Below, one piece after another: positions 9,027-16,905 of a stretch of 64,000 nucleotides of DNA; the stretch's first letter is position 1, and each line of letters opens with the position of its first letter. The stretch comes from Flavobacteriaceae bacterium CRH (lineage in GTDB: Bacteria > Bacteroidota > Bacteroidia > Flavobacteriales > Flavobacteriaceae). The stretch is from the NCBI GenBank assembly GCA_001507425.1, contig LMAJ01000005.1, positions 62,001 to 126,000 of the forward strand. Direction: 5' to 3'. A program made the translations under genes and the position numbers. The notes below the pieces were generated by a model that saw nothing but the letters and a program-made list of their open reading frames with translations, searched no databases and was not told where the DNA came from.

Positions 9027-9956
9027 ATGATAACAAGTGTTTTTAAAAAATCTACACCATTAAATTATTCTCTGGTCGTAATTTTAATACTGGTTTTCTT
9101 TTTTCTATTTCAATTTCAGGAATCTTCCTGGGTCAGTTCTTCTTTTTTGGCATTTCAAAAAATTAGTTTACTGTGTTTTATATTTGCCTCATTTTTCCTT
9201 ATTAATTTTATTGTAAAGAAGAACGGGCTTAGTAAAGACAACGGTTACGCGATATTCTTCTATTTACTTTTCATATTGTTTTTCCCCACGATATTTAATA
9301 ATCCGAATGTAATATATGCCAACTTTTTTATTTTGCTGGCGCTAAGAAGACTAATTTCTATTCAGTCTTTAAAATCTTCTAAAGAAAAAATATTCGATGC
9401 CTCTTTTTGGATTTTAGTAGCTTCTTTATTTCAATTTTGGTGTGTGCTTTTTTTAATATTAGTTTTTATATCAATTATTTTTCACGTTTCCCGCGATTAT
9501 AGAAACTGGGTTTTGCCTTTTATAGCGCTTATGGCTGTTGCCGTTATTTTTATATTGATATCATTAATCTTTCATATTGATGCTATTGCGTTTTTTGAAA
9601 AACGGGCAGTAATGAACTTTAATATTGATTATTTTAAAAATAATTACGAAAACGGAGCCCTTTCAATATACGTTGCCGTGGCCTTGTTTTTTGTTTTTTC
9701 AATGTTAACAACATTATCAAACAGACCTCAAATCGTTCACAGTTCATACAAAAAAATTGTGGCTTGCTTTTTTATAGCGGCTCTTGTTTTTATTGTTTCG
9801 CCAGACAAAAGCAATGATTTACTTTTGTTTAGTATTGCACCATTAACCATGATGGCATCAAGTCATGTAGAATATATTCAACAAAAACTAAACAACGAAA
9901 TTGTATTTTATGTACTTATTGCTTGTAGTTTATTTACTTTTTTCTCTCAGTTATAA
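9027..9956 (+). CDS. Polytopic membrane protein, probable DUF6427 family
   Basis: This 309-residue protein is almost entirely hydrophobic with roughly 8-10 membrane spans. It lacks a signal peptide, recognisable catalytic motif or transporter signature. Position (next to upp and the small DUF6341-like gene) and overall look fit a Bacteroidota family of unknown function. It converges with upp and the two overlap by 6 bases. A few basic residues sit in short loops. I cannot assign a role. Confidence 0.75.
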   Translation: MITSVFKKSTPLNYSLVVILILVFFFLFQFQESSWVSSSFLAFQKISLLCFIFASFFLINFIVKKNGLSKDNGYAIFFYLLFILFFPTIFNNPNVIYANFFILLALRRLISIQSLKSSKEKIFDASFWILVASLFQFWCVLFLILVFISIIFHVSRDYRNWVLPFIALMAVAVIFILISLIFHIDAIAFFEKRAVMNFNIDYFKNNYENGALSIYVAVALFFVFSMLTTLSNRPQIVHSSYKKIVACFFIAALVFIVSPDKSNDLLLFSIAPLTMMASSHVEYIQQKLNNEIVFYVLIACSLFTFFSQL

Positions 9957-10604
9957 TTTACTTCCGTAGGCAAGATCGCCGGCATCGCCAAGTCCGGGTA
10001 CGATATAATTTTTCTCATTTAATTTCTCGTCTAAAGAAGCAACCCATAAATGGCAATTTTCAGGAAGATGCTTTTCAAGATGTGCAATTCCTTCCGGTGC
10101 GGCAATAACAACTACAATATGAATTTCGTTTGGAGTAGCATTCTGAACTAATTTTTCATGAACAGCAACTATCGACTGGCCCGTTGCCAACATTGGGTCA
10201 AGAAGCAAAACCGTTTTATTATTTATATTAGAAAGAGCTTGATACTCCACTAAAATTTCAAATTCGTCGTCATTGTTTGGATGATGTCTGCAGGCTGAAA
10301 CAAAGCTGTTTTCTGCATGGTCAAAATAATTTAAAAAGCCATTATGAAGCGGTAACCCGGCTCTTAAAATCGAACATAAAACCAAATCGTCATTTATTTC
10401 GGTTGTTTTTTTGATGCCAAGCGGAGTCTGAATATCGACACTTTTATACGAAAGATCTTTACTTAATTCATAAGCCATAATTTCGCCAATTCGTTCTATG
10501 TTTTTTCGAAAACGCATGCTGTCGCCCTGAACATTTATATTTCTGATTTGACCTAAAAAATGATTCAACACGCTATTATTTTCAGAGATATAATGAATTT
10601 TCAT
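9951..10604 (-). CDS. upp: Uracil phosphoribosyltransferase
   Basis: This 217-residue protein carries LLLDPMLATGQSIV, the PRPP-binding loop of uracil phosphoribosyltransferases, an upstream CSILRAGLPL segment, and a C-terminal PGLGDAGDLAYG, the uracil-recognition loop. It converts uracil plus PRPP to UMP in pyrimidine salvage. It appears monocistronic, with a divergent DUF4254 gene 93 bases away. Confidence 0.95.
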   Translation of the reverse strand: MKIHYISENNSVLNHFLGQIRNINVQGDSMRFRKNIERIGEIMAYELSKDLSYKSVDIQTPLGIKKTTEINDDLVLCSILRAGLPLHNGFLNYFDHAENSFVSACRHHPNNDDEFEILVEYQALSNINNKTVLLLDPMLATGQSIVAVHEKLVQNATPNEIHIVVVIAAPEGIAHLEKHLPENCHLWVASLDEKLNEKNYIVPGLGDAGDLAYGSKL

Positions 10605-10689
10605 AATGAAATTTTAGAATTAATACTATTTGCGAAATATTACAAATGAAAATTTAAGCAATTTTTTCGCACTATAAAAGTATAAAAAG

Positions 10690-10697
10690 TATCTTTG
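10690..10697 (+). promoter_or_regulatory. -7 promoter box TATCTTTG that fixes the DUF4254 start
   Basis: TATCTTTG fits TAnnTTTG and ends at the G of a GTG that could be read as an in-frame start at 10697. A promoter there would put that GTG outside the mRNA, so the ATG at 10718 is the real start. Confidence 0.55.
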
Positions 10698-10717
10698 TGT
10701 CTATAAAAAATAAAGAC

Positions 10718-11323
10718 ATGTTTTCAAAATTAGCATATTCTGTTTTCGAACAAAGCATTAAAGACTATCATCAATTTGATAATGTTGATCAGCCAATAAG
10801 CAATCCTTATCCAAAAGATAAATTCGAACATTTACTATATTTAAAAAATTGGATTGACACCGTTCAATGGCATTTTGAAGATATCATTCGTGATCCGCAA
10901 ATAGATCCTGTAGCCGCTTTAACTTTAAAAAGAAGAATCGATGCCTCAAATCAGGAACGTACAGATATGGTGGAATATATCGACAGCTATTTTTTACAAA
11001 AATACAGCGATGTACAAGCAAAAGACGGTGCAAAAATCAATTCTGAAAGTCCTGCATGGGCTTTTGACAGATTGTCTATTTTAGCTTTAAAAATTTACCA
11101 CATGCATGAAGAAGCTAATCGTGCAGAGGCTTCGCAAGAGCACAGGGATAAATGTCAGGAAAAATTAAACATTCTTTTAGAACAAAGAAGCGATTTATCG
11201 ACTGCAATTGATGATTTATTATCTGACATCGAAAGCGGAGAAAAATTCATGAAAGTGTACAAACAAATGAAAATGTACAATGACGATGATTTGAATCCTG
11301 TTTTATATCAAAATAAAAAATAA
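10718..11323 (+). CDS. DUF4254 family protein
   Basis: From the ATG at 10718 the protein has 201 residues. It is soluble, mostly helical and rich in charged residues, with no signal peptide and no catalytic motif that I recognise. From memory it belongs to DUF4254, which in Bacteroidota commonly precedes a GT9 heptosyltransferase-like gene, exactly as here: its stop codon directly abuts the TTG start of the GT9. The linkage suggests a role in lipopolysaccharide core synthesis, but that is an inference from position only. Confidence 0.82.
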   Translation: MFSKLAYSVFEQSIKDYHQFDNVDQPISNPYPKDKFEHLLYLKNWIDTVQWHFEDIIRDPQIDPVAALTLKRRIDASNQERTDMVEYIDSYFLQKYSDVQAKDGAKINSESPAWAFDRLSILALKIYHMHEEANRAEASQEHRDKCQEKLNILLEQRSDLSTAIDDLLSDIESGEKFMKVYKQMKMYNDDDLNPVLYQNKK

Positions 11324-12370
11324 TTGGCAAAATTGTCCAATACCATTAAGCATATAGCCGTCATGAGACTTTCCGCAATGGGAGACGTCGCCATGACGGT
11401 TCCTGTTTTACGCGCTTTTGTAAAACAGTATCCGGAGGTTAAATTAACCGTAATTTCACGTCCGTTTTTTAAGCCATTTTTTGACGGAATTCCGAATCTT
11501 GAATTTTTTGCTTTTGATGAAAAAGAACGTCACAAAGGTTTTAAAGGACTTTTGAGATTGTTTCAAGATGTGCAACAACTCAAAATTGATGCCTTTGCAG
11601 ATCTTCATAATGTTTTAAGATCTAAAATTGTGAGTTTGCTTTTCGCTTTAAGCGGAAAAAAAAGAGCCACAGTTGATAAAGGGAGAGATGGCAAAAAAGA
11701 ATTAACCCGTTCCGAAAATAAAATTTTCAAACAATTGCCAACGATGTTCCAAAGACATGCAAAAGTGTTCGAAGAACTTGGTTTTCCTTTAAACTTATCT
11801 AATCCGGATTTTCCTGAAAAGGCAAATTTGAATACAGACATTTTAGAAATTATCGGAAATGAAAATCAAAAATTGATTGGGATTGCTCCTTTTGCACAAT
11901 ACGATTCTAAAGTTTATCCGATAGATTTAATGACAGAAGTTATTGCAAAACTAGCAGAAAATAAAACGCATAAAATTTTACTTTTTGGAGGAGGAAAGAA
12001 AGAAATCGAAATTTTAGATACACTTTCAAAACCATTCGAAAATGTTATCAATATGGCTGGAAAAATTAAATTTCAACAAGAATTACAATTAATCAGTAAT
12101 CTGGATGTAATGCTTTCAATGGATTCAGGAAATGCCCATATTGCAGCAATGCTGGGTGTAAAAGTAATTACGCTTTGGGGCGCGACACATCCTTATGCAG
12201 GATTTTTGCCTTTTAATCAAAGTATTGAAAACGCTTTAACTTCAGATCGAAATCAATATCCAAAACTACCAACTTCTGTTTATGGAAATAAAATTGTTGA
12301 AGGTTATGAAGATGCGATGAGAAGTATTTCTCCAAATGAAATAGTTCAAAAAATACAGTTAAGCATATAA
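11324..12370 (+). CDS. Glycosyltransferase family 9 (heptosyltransferase-like)
   Basis: This 348-residue protein begins with HIAVMRLSAMGDVAMTVPVLRAF, the usual GT9 opening, and has SMDSGNAHIAAMLGVKVITLWGATHP in the C-terminal half, the ADP-heptose-binding region. It probably adds a heptose or similar sugar to the LPS core in the cytoplasm. The start is taken as TTG immediately after the DUF4254 stop (TAATTG). The only nearby ATG would cut into the first beta strand, so TTG or another TTG three codons on is more likely. Confidence 0.85.
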   Translation: MAKLSNTIKHIAVMRLSAMGDVAMTVPVLRAFVKQYPEVKLTVISRPFFKPFFDGIPNLEFFAFDEKERHKGFKGLLRLFQDVQQLKIDAFADLHNVLRSKIVSLLFALSGKKRATVDKGRDGKKELTRSENKIFKQLPTMFQRHAKVFEELGFPLNLSNPDFPEKANLNTDILEIIGNENQKLIGIAPFAQYDSKVYPIDLMTEVIAKLAENKTHKILLFGGGKKEIEILDTLSKPFENVINMAGKIKFQQELQLISNLDVMLSMDSGNAHIAAMLGVKVITLWGATHPYAGFLPFNQSIENALTSDRNQYPKLPTSVYGNKIVEGYEDAMRSISPNEIVQKIQLSI

Positions 12371-12772
12371 TCCATTTAAATCATGGAGAAAATACCCGAT
12401 TGTTTTGTTTTTGTTTCTATTCGCAACAATTACAACAAAATGATTTTCTTTTTCTGTGGATAGTAAAATGTGTTCAAAATCTTCGGTTGAATTTCTATAG
12501 ATTTTATGCACCAATTGAGGCTCTTTAATTTTGTGCGATAGTATTTTAGCAGCTTTTAGTTTACTTATATAAGGCCAGATATTAAAAATGTTTTTGTCAG
12601 AAACTGTTATTTCCGTCATTTTTCCAATCATTGTTGCGCTATATTTTTCTTCAGTAAGTAATTTTGGTCCTTTTTTATTTCGGTGTTTTCTAATTATAAA
12701 GTAGACACAAAAAAAAGCTGTTATTACAAAAAGTGCTATAAATGTTAAACGAAGGAAGTGATGCATTGCCAT
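12359..12772 (-). CDS. Membrane-anchored protein of unknown function
   Basis: From the ATG at 12772 the protein has about 137 residues: a single N-terminal membrane helix (FLRLTFIALFVITAFFCVYF), a basic patch RKHRNKKG marking the cytoplasmic side, then a soluble domain. No family was recognised. It overlaps the end of the GT9 gene by 12 bases on the opposite strand. A slightly longer start at 12799 is possible. Confidence 0.6.
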   Translation of the reverse strand: MAMHHFLRLTFIALFVITAFFCVYFIIRKHRNKKGPKLLTEEKYSATMIGKMTEITVSDKNIFNIWPYISKLKAAKILSHKIKEPQLVHKIYRNSTEDFEHILLSTEKENHFVVIVANRNKNKTIGYFLHDLNGLYA

Positions 12773-12917
12773 AATATTTAATGTTAAATGTGTTGACAAA
12801 TTTGATTTAGCTCTACAATCTCACAAAATACCCGATTGCGATTACCATAATTACACCACTAAAATAATGAAAATTTGGTAATATTTTAATAAAAATTTGT
12901 TTTTATTGTAATTTCAA

Positions 12918-13226
12918 TTACAACCAAATCTTCTCGTCTTTACATCTTCTGAAAATATAACTTTTGAGATTCGAAATTGTGGCTTCATAATTTGGCGCAT
13001 CATAACCAAATCTTTCATGTTCCATTTGTTCTTTTTCTATTTCGTTACAGCCTTTTATTACTTCTCTAAGCATGTCAAGCATAGCGAGTTCTTTATTGTT
13101 CGTTTTCTGAAATTTAAATTCTACAATTTCATCTTGCAATTCTTCGCAATATTCTACAAGTTTCTCAACTTCAGGTTCATCCAGAAGATGCTGTTTACTT
13201 TTAAAAATTTCTCTTACGGATCTCAT
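12918..13226 (-). CDS. Conserved small acidic protein of unknown function
   Basis: This 102-residue, highly charged, probably helical protein opens MRSVREIFKSKQHLLDEPEVEKLVEYCEELQ. The reading frame is well formed with an ATG, and the composition is that of a real gene, but I recognise no domain. A short palindrome (TTGTAATT, two bases, AATTACAA) overlaps its stop codon region near 12908-12925 and could act in 3' end formation. Confidence 0.6.
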   Translation of the reverse strand: MRSVREIFKSKQHLLDEPEVEKLVEYCEELQDEIVEFKFQKTNNKELAMLDMLREVIKGCNEIEKEQMEHERFGYDAPNYEATISNLKSYIFRRCKDEKIWL

Positions 13227-13246
13227 AAATAAAATTCCAATTTTTT

Positions 13247-13374
13247 AAATTCCAAATTCCAAAATTTACAGAAGTTTAATCTTTGTCAAAGATTAAAACT
13301 TTGACAAAGATTATGAATAATTATTAAACAAAAAAAATTCCAAATCCCAATAGTAATTTTGGAATTTGGAATTT
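13247..13374. repeat. Inverted-repeat intergenic element
   Basis: Perfect 20-bp arms at 13247-13266 and 13355-13374 (built on AAATTCCAAATTCC) enclose about 88 bp. The interior holds a second palindrome, AATCTTTGTCAAAGATT, at about 13278-13294, partly repeated in ACTTTGACAAAGATT just after it. There is no coding potential. It lies between two minus-strand genes and looks like a dispersed Flavobacterium intergenic palindrome; a terminator role is possible. Confidence 0.65.
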
Positions 13375-13396
13375 CAATTTTTTTAAATTTTAAGAA

Positions 13397-14449
13397 TTAT
13401 ACATCATCATAATCTACATAAATAGATTCTGAAGTTGGGTGCGCCTGGCAAGTTAAAATTAATCCGGATGCTATTTCTTTATCTGTCAAAATAGAATTTT
13501 TAGTCATTTCTGCAGTTCCGGAAGTTACACGAGCCAAACAGCTGCTGCAAATTCCGCCCTGGCAAGAATACGGAGCATCAATTCCTTGTTTTAATGCTGC
13601 ATCAAGAATGGTTTGTTTTTGAGACATTTCAAAAGAAACTTCATCATCATCAACCAAAACCGTGATTTTTGTATGTCCTTCTAAAGATGTTTTGATTTCA
13701 TGTTCTTGAGATGAAGAAGTAAAAAGCTCAAATTTAATAGCTGATTCTTTTACATTTTTCTCCTTTAAAATTCCGGAAACGGTATTGATCATTTCTTCGG
13801 GACCACACAAATAAAACTTATCAAACTGCAATTCTTTGTGTTTGTTATTCAACACAAAATTTACAGAAGATTTTTCGATTCTGCCAAACAAAGCATTCTC
13901 AGCTTTCGCCTGACTATAAACATAATGCACAAAAAAACGACCAACATATTGCAATTGCAAATCGTGCAATTCCTGATGAAAAATAGTTTCTTCAGGAGTT
14001 CTGTTTCCGTAAACCAATACAAATGAACTTTTTGGTTCACCTTTCAAAACCGATTTTATAATAGAAAGGACAGGAGTAATTCCGCTTCCGGCAACAAAAG
14101 CTGCATAATTTTTTTGTCTTTCTGCATCAGGTTCAAAAGTAAATTTTCCTTCCGGTTGTCCCACTTCAAGAACATCTCCGGCTTTTAATTTTGAATTGGC
14201 AAATTGAGAAAAAAGTCCGTTTTTTACCGCTTTAACTGCAATTCGTAATTCACCACTTTCCGGTGCTGAGCAAATAGAATATGCACGACGAATTTCTTGA
14301 TTATCAAGAGTTAATTTTAAGTTGATGTATTGTCCAGCTATAAATTTATAATCTGATTTTAGTTCTTCGGGAACATTAAAAAGAACCGAAACAGCATCGG
14401 CAGTTTCGCGTTTTACCTCTTTAATTATAAGTTTTAAAAATGAAGGCAT
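13397..14449 (-). CDS. Flavin/2Fe-2S oxidoreductase (ferredoxin-NADP reductase/PaaE-like)
   Basis: This is a 350-residue three-domain reductase. An FAD-binding barrel contains RAYSICSAP, the NAD(P) domain contains FVAGSGITPVLSI and YLCGPEEMI, and a C-terminal plant-type ferredoxin domain contains CQGGICSSC with a final Cys in ILTCQAHP (the CX4CX2C...C cluster). It passes electrons from NADPH to an acceptor through FAD and 2Fe-2S. The architecture matches PaaE, but no phenylacetyl-CoA epoxidase genes lie nearby, so the partner is unknown. Confidence 0.88.
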   Translation of the reverse strand: MPSFLKLIIKEVKRETADAVSVLFNVPEELKSDYKFIAGQYINLKLTLDNQEIRRAYSICSAPESGELRIAVKAVKNGLFSQFANSKLKAGDVLEVGQPEGKFTFEPDAERQKNYAAFVAGSGITPVLSIIKSVLKGEPKSSFVLVYGNRTPEETIFHQELHDLQLQYVGRFFVHYVYSQAKAENALFGRIEKSSVNFVLNNKHKELQFDKFYLCGPEEMINTVSGILKEKNVKESAIKFELFTSSSQEHEIKTSLEGHTKITVLVDDDEVSFEMSQKQTILDAALKQGIDAPYSCQGGICSSCLARVTSGTAEMTKNSILTDKEIASGLILTCQAHPTSESIYVDYDDV

Positions 14450-14465
14450 GATTGTATATTTTATG

Positions 14466-14473
14466 CAAAAGTA
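14466..14473 (-). promoter_or_regulatory. -7 promoter box TACTTTTG for the reductase gene
   Basis: On the minus strand TACTTTTG lies about 17 bases before the reductase ATG and fits TAnnTTTG, implying a very short leader. It is divergent from the box at 14537. Confidence 0.5.
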
Positions 14474-14536
14474 GCAAACGGAGATTAAATGACAGACACT
14501 AAAATATTATTTTTAACTTTTTTTGTAACGTTTCCT

Positions 14537-14544
14537 TACATTTG
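14537..14544 (+). promoter_or_regulatory. -7 promoter box TACATTTG for the DUF5687-ABC pair
   Basis: TACATTTG fits TAnnTTTG and lies about 33 bases before the ATG at 14578. This argues against reading the protein from an earlier in-frame codon at 14542. Confidence 0.5.
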
Positions 14545-14577
14545 ATCTCTTACTACAAAACTAAAAACCAAACAACC

Positions 14578-16038
14578 ATGATTAAAAAATTTATTTATCT
14601 TGAGTGGAAAGCCTTTACCAGGTCTGCATCTTTTGGTACAAATCTCGCAATGAAAATCTTAATAGGTTTTGTAATGGTCTATTTTTCGATACTATTTATC
14701 GGAATGGGAGTTGGGGCATTTTACATATTGCGAAAAGCAAATCTCGAACCCTTGGTTACCATCAATAAATTTTTGATTTATTATTTTTTATTTGATTTAG
14801 TGATTCGATTATTGATGCAGGCTATTCCGGTACTAAACATTAAGCCTTTATTAGTACTTCCGTTTAAAAAACCAACAATTGTTCATTTCTCTTTAGGCAA
14901 AACAGCATTATCTTTTTTCAATTGGGTTCATGCACTTTTCTTTCTTCCGTTTTCGATTGTATTGGTAATAGAAGGATATGATATTTCGGGAATCATTTTT
15001 TGGCTTTTGGCAATTTTTTCGATAGTATACATCAATAATTTTTTAAATATTATTTTGAGTAATATTGATAAATTGTTTTTTGTATTTATGCTTTTGGCGG
15101 TTGTTTTAGGCGCAGCACAATATTATAATGTATTTGATATTACAATTTTTACAACTCCATTTTTTCAGGGATTATATGAGATAAAGGGATTGTTTTTAAT
15201 TCCTCTTTTAGTGTTAGTGGGATTGTATCTATTTACATTTAAGTATTTTAAAAACAATCTGTTTTTAGATGCTGGACTTTCTAAAAAAGAAGATATTGCT
15301 ACAACAGAAAATCTTTCGTGGCTAAATCAATTTGGAGTTTTAGGAACTTTTCTTAAAAATGACATTAAACTAATCAGAAGAAACAAAAGATCAAAAACCA
15401 CAATTTTGATGAGTTTTCTTTTTTTATTTTATGGTCTTCTGTTTTTTGGTAATACACACCAACCAGAGGTGATGCAAATTTTTGCAGGAATATTTGTTTC
15501 AGGCGGATTTTTATTTGTCTTTGGTCAGTTTGTACCAAGTTGGGATAGTTCTTATTATCAATTAATGATGACACAGAACATTCCTTATAGAGGTTATATT
15601 ACATCAAAATGGTGGCTGATTGTTATTGCTACTTTTATTTCGACAATTTTAGCATCATTTTATCTTTTTTACGGATGGGAAATTTACCTGACAATTGTTG
15701 TGGGCGCCATTTATAATATTGGAGTAAACTCACATGTAGTACTTTTAGGAGGAGCATTTACAAAAACACCAATTGATTTAAGTTCTGCCAGCGGCGCTTT
15801 TGGAGATAAAAAAGCTTTCAATTTAAGCGCCATGTTATTGACGCTTCCAAAAATATTATTGCCGTTGGCATTGTATGGACTTGGACTTTATTTAGGAAAT
15901 AAAACGATCGGTTTGGCATTAGTTGCTGCAGCGGGAGTTTTAGGATTTATATTTAAAGATAAGGTTTTCTCTTTAATCGAAAAAAGATATAAAATCGAAA
16001 AATACAGTACGATAAGTGCTTACAAACAAAAAAACTAA
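14578..16038 (+). CDS. DUF5687 family membrane protein (ABC-2-like permease)
   Basis: The protein is about 486 residues from ATG 14578, which gives MIKKFIYLEWKAFTRS, the ordinary start of ABC-2-like exporter permeases. It has about 12 predicted membrane spans in two groups separated by a cytoplasmic stretch near FLKNDIKLIRRNKRSK. Such proteins pair with an ABC ATPase, and one follows at 16121 after 82 bases. The substrate is unknown. The family appears confined to Bacteroidota. Confidence 0.8.
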   Translation: MIKKFIYLEWKAFTRSASFGTNLAMKILIGFVMVYFSILFIGMGVGAFYILRKANLEPLVTINKFLIYYFLFDLVIRLLMQAIPVLNIKPLLVLPFKKPTIVHFSLGKTALSFFNWVHALFFLPFSIVLVIEGYDISGIIFWLLAIFSIVYINNFLNIILSNIDKLFFVFMLLAVVLGAAQYYNVFDITIFTTPFFQGLYEIKGLFLIPLLVLVGLYLFTFKYFKNNLFLDAGLSKKEDIATTENLSWLNQFGVLGTFLKNDIKLIRRNKRSKTTILMSFLFLFYGLLFFGNTHQPEVMQIFAGIFVSGGFLFVFGQFVPSWDSSYYQLMMTQNIPYRGYITSKWWLIVIATFISTILASFYLFYGWEIYLTIVVGAIYNIGVNSHVVLLGGAFTKTPIDLSSASGAFGDKKAFNLSAMLLTLPKILLPLALYGLGLYLGNKTIGLALVAAAGVLGFIFKDKVFSLIEKRYKIEKYSTISAYKQKN

Positions 16039-16120
16039 TTAGTCAATTTTGAAATATATCAATTTGCAAATTAACGCAATTGATAAATCTAAAATCTAAA
16101 TTCAAAAATCTAAAATTACC

Positions 16121-16816
16121 ATGATACAAGTAAATCAACTTTCAAAAAAATATAACGGTACAACAGTTTTAAATATTAATAATCTTGAAATTCCGAAAGG
16201 ACAAAGTTTTGGATTAGTGGGAAATAACGGAGCAGGAAAAACAACTTTTTTTAGTTTGCTTTTAGATTTGATCCAGCCTTCAACCGGAAATATAACAAGC
16301 AACGCTATTCAGGTAAATACAAATGAGACCTGGAAATCTTTTACAGGTTCTTTTTTAGACGAAAGTTTTCTGATTGGTTATTTAACTCCCGAAGAATATT
16401 TTTATTTTATTGGAGATTTGCGCCATCAGAATAAAGCAGATATCGATGCTTTATTAGCGCAACACGAAGAGTTTTTTAATGGAGAAATTTTAAACAACAA
16501 GAAATATTTGCGCGATTTGTCTAAGGGAAATCAGAAGAAGGTGGGGATTATTGCCACACTTATTGGCAATCCTGAAGTAGTTATTTTAGACGAACCATTT
16601 GCTAATTTAGATCCGACCACCGTTAGCCGATTAAAAAAAATTATAAAAGAATTGGCTCAAAATCCAAATGTTACACTGTTGGTTTCCAGCCACGATTTGC
16701 AACATACGGTAGAGGTTTGCGATCGTATTGTAGCACTTAGTAAAGGTGAAATTGTAAAAGATATTGAAACATCAGAAGAAACCTTACAAGAATTAGAGTC
16801 GTTTTTTGCAGTTTAA
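16121..16816 (+). CDS. ABC transporter ATP-binding protein
   Basis: This 231-residue ABC ATPase has Walker A GNNGAGKTT, a signature region DLSKGNQKKVGII (a diverged LSGGQ), Walker B VVILDEPFANLDP, and an H-loop histidine in VSSHDL. It should energise the DUF5687 membrane protein encoded immediately upstream. It resembles the exporter-type (CcmA/NatA) ATPases. The substrate is unknown. Confidence 0.92.
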   Translation: MIQVNQLSKKYNGTTVLNINNLEIPKGQSFGLVGNNGAGKTTFFSLLLDLIQPSTGNITSNAIQVNTNETWKSFTGSFLDESFLIGYLTPEEYFYFIGDLRHQNKADIDALLAQHEEFFNGEILNNKKYLRDLSKGNQKKVGIIATLIGNPEVVILDEPFANLDPTTVSRLKKIIKELAQNPNVTLLVSSHDLQHTVEVCDRIVALSKGEIVKDIETSEETLQELESFFAV

Positions 16817-16905
16817 GTTTTAATTATTACAAAAAAGAAGCGTATTTTTACACATATTATACTAAAAATCATTTTTAGAAGTTAAATGATTTAAACTCTT
16901 TTCTA

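Noticed and set aside
13397..14449. Phenylacetate degradation operon suggested by the PaaE-like reductase and two PaaK-like proteins
   Set aside because: No paaABC epoxidase or ring-opening genes occur in the window and the three genes lie far apart in different contexts.
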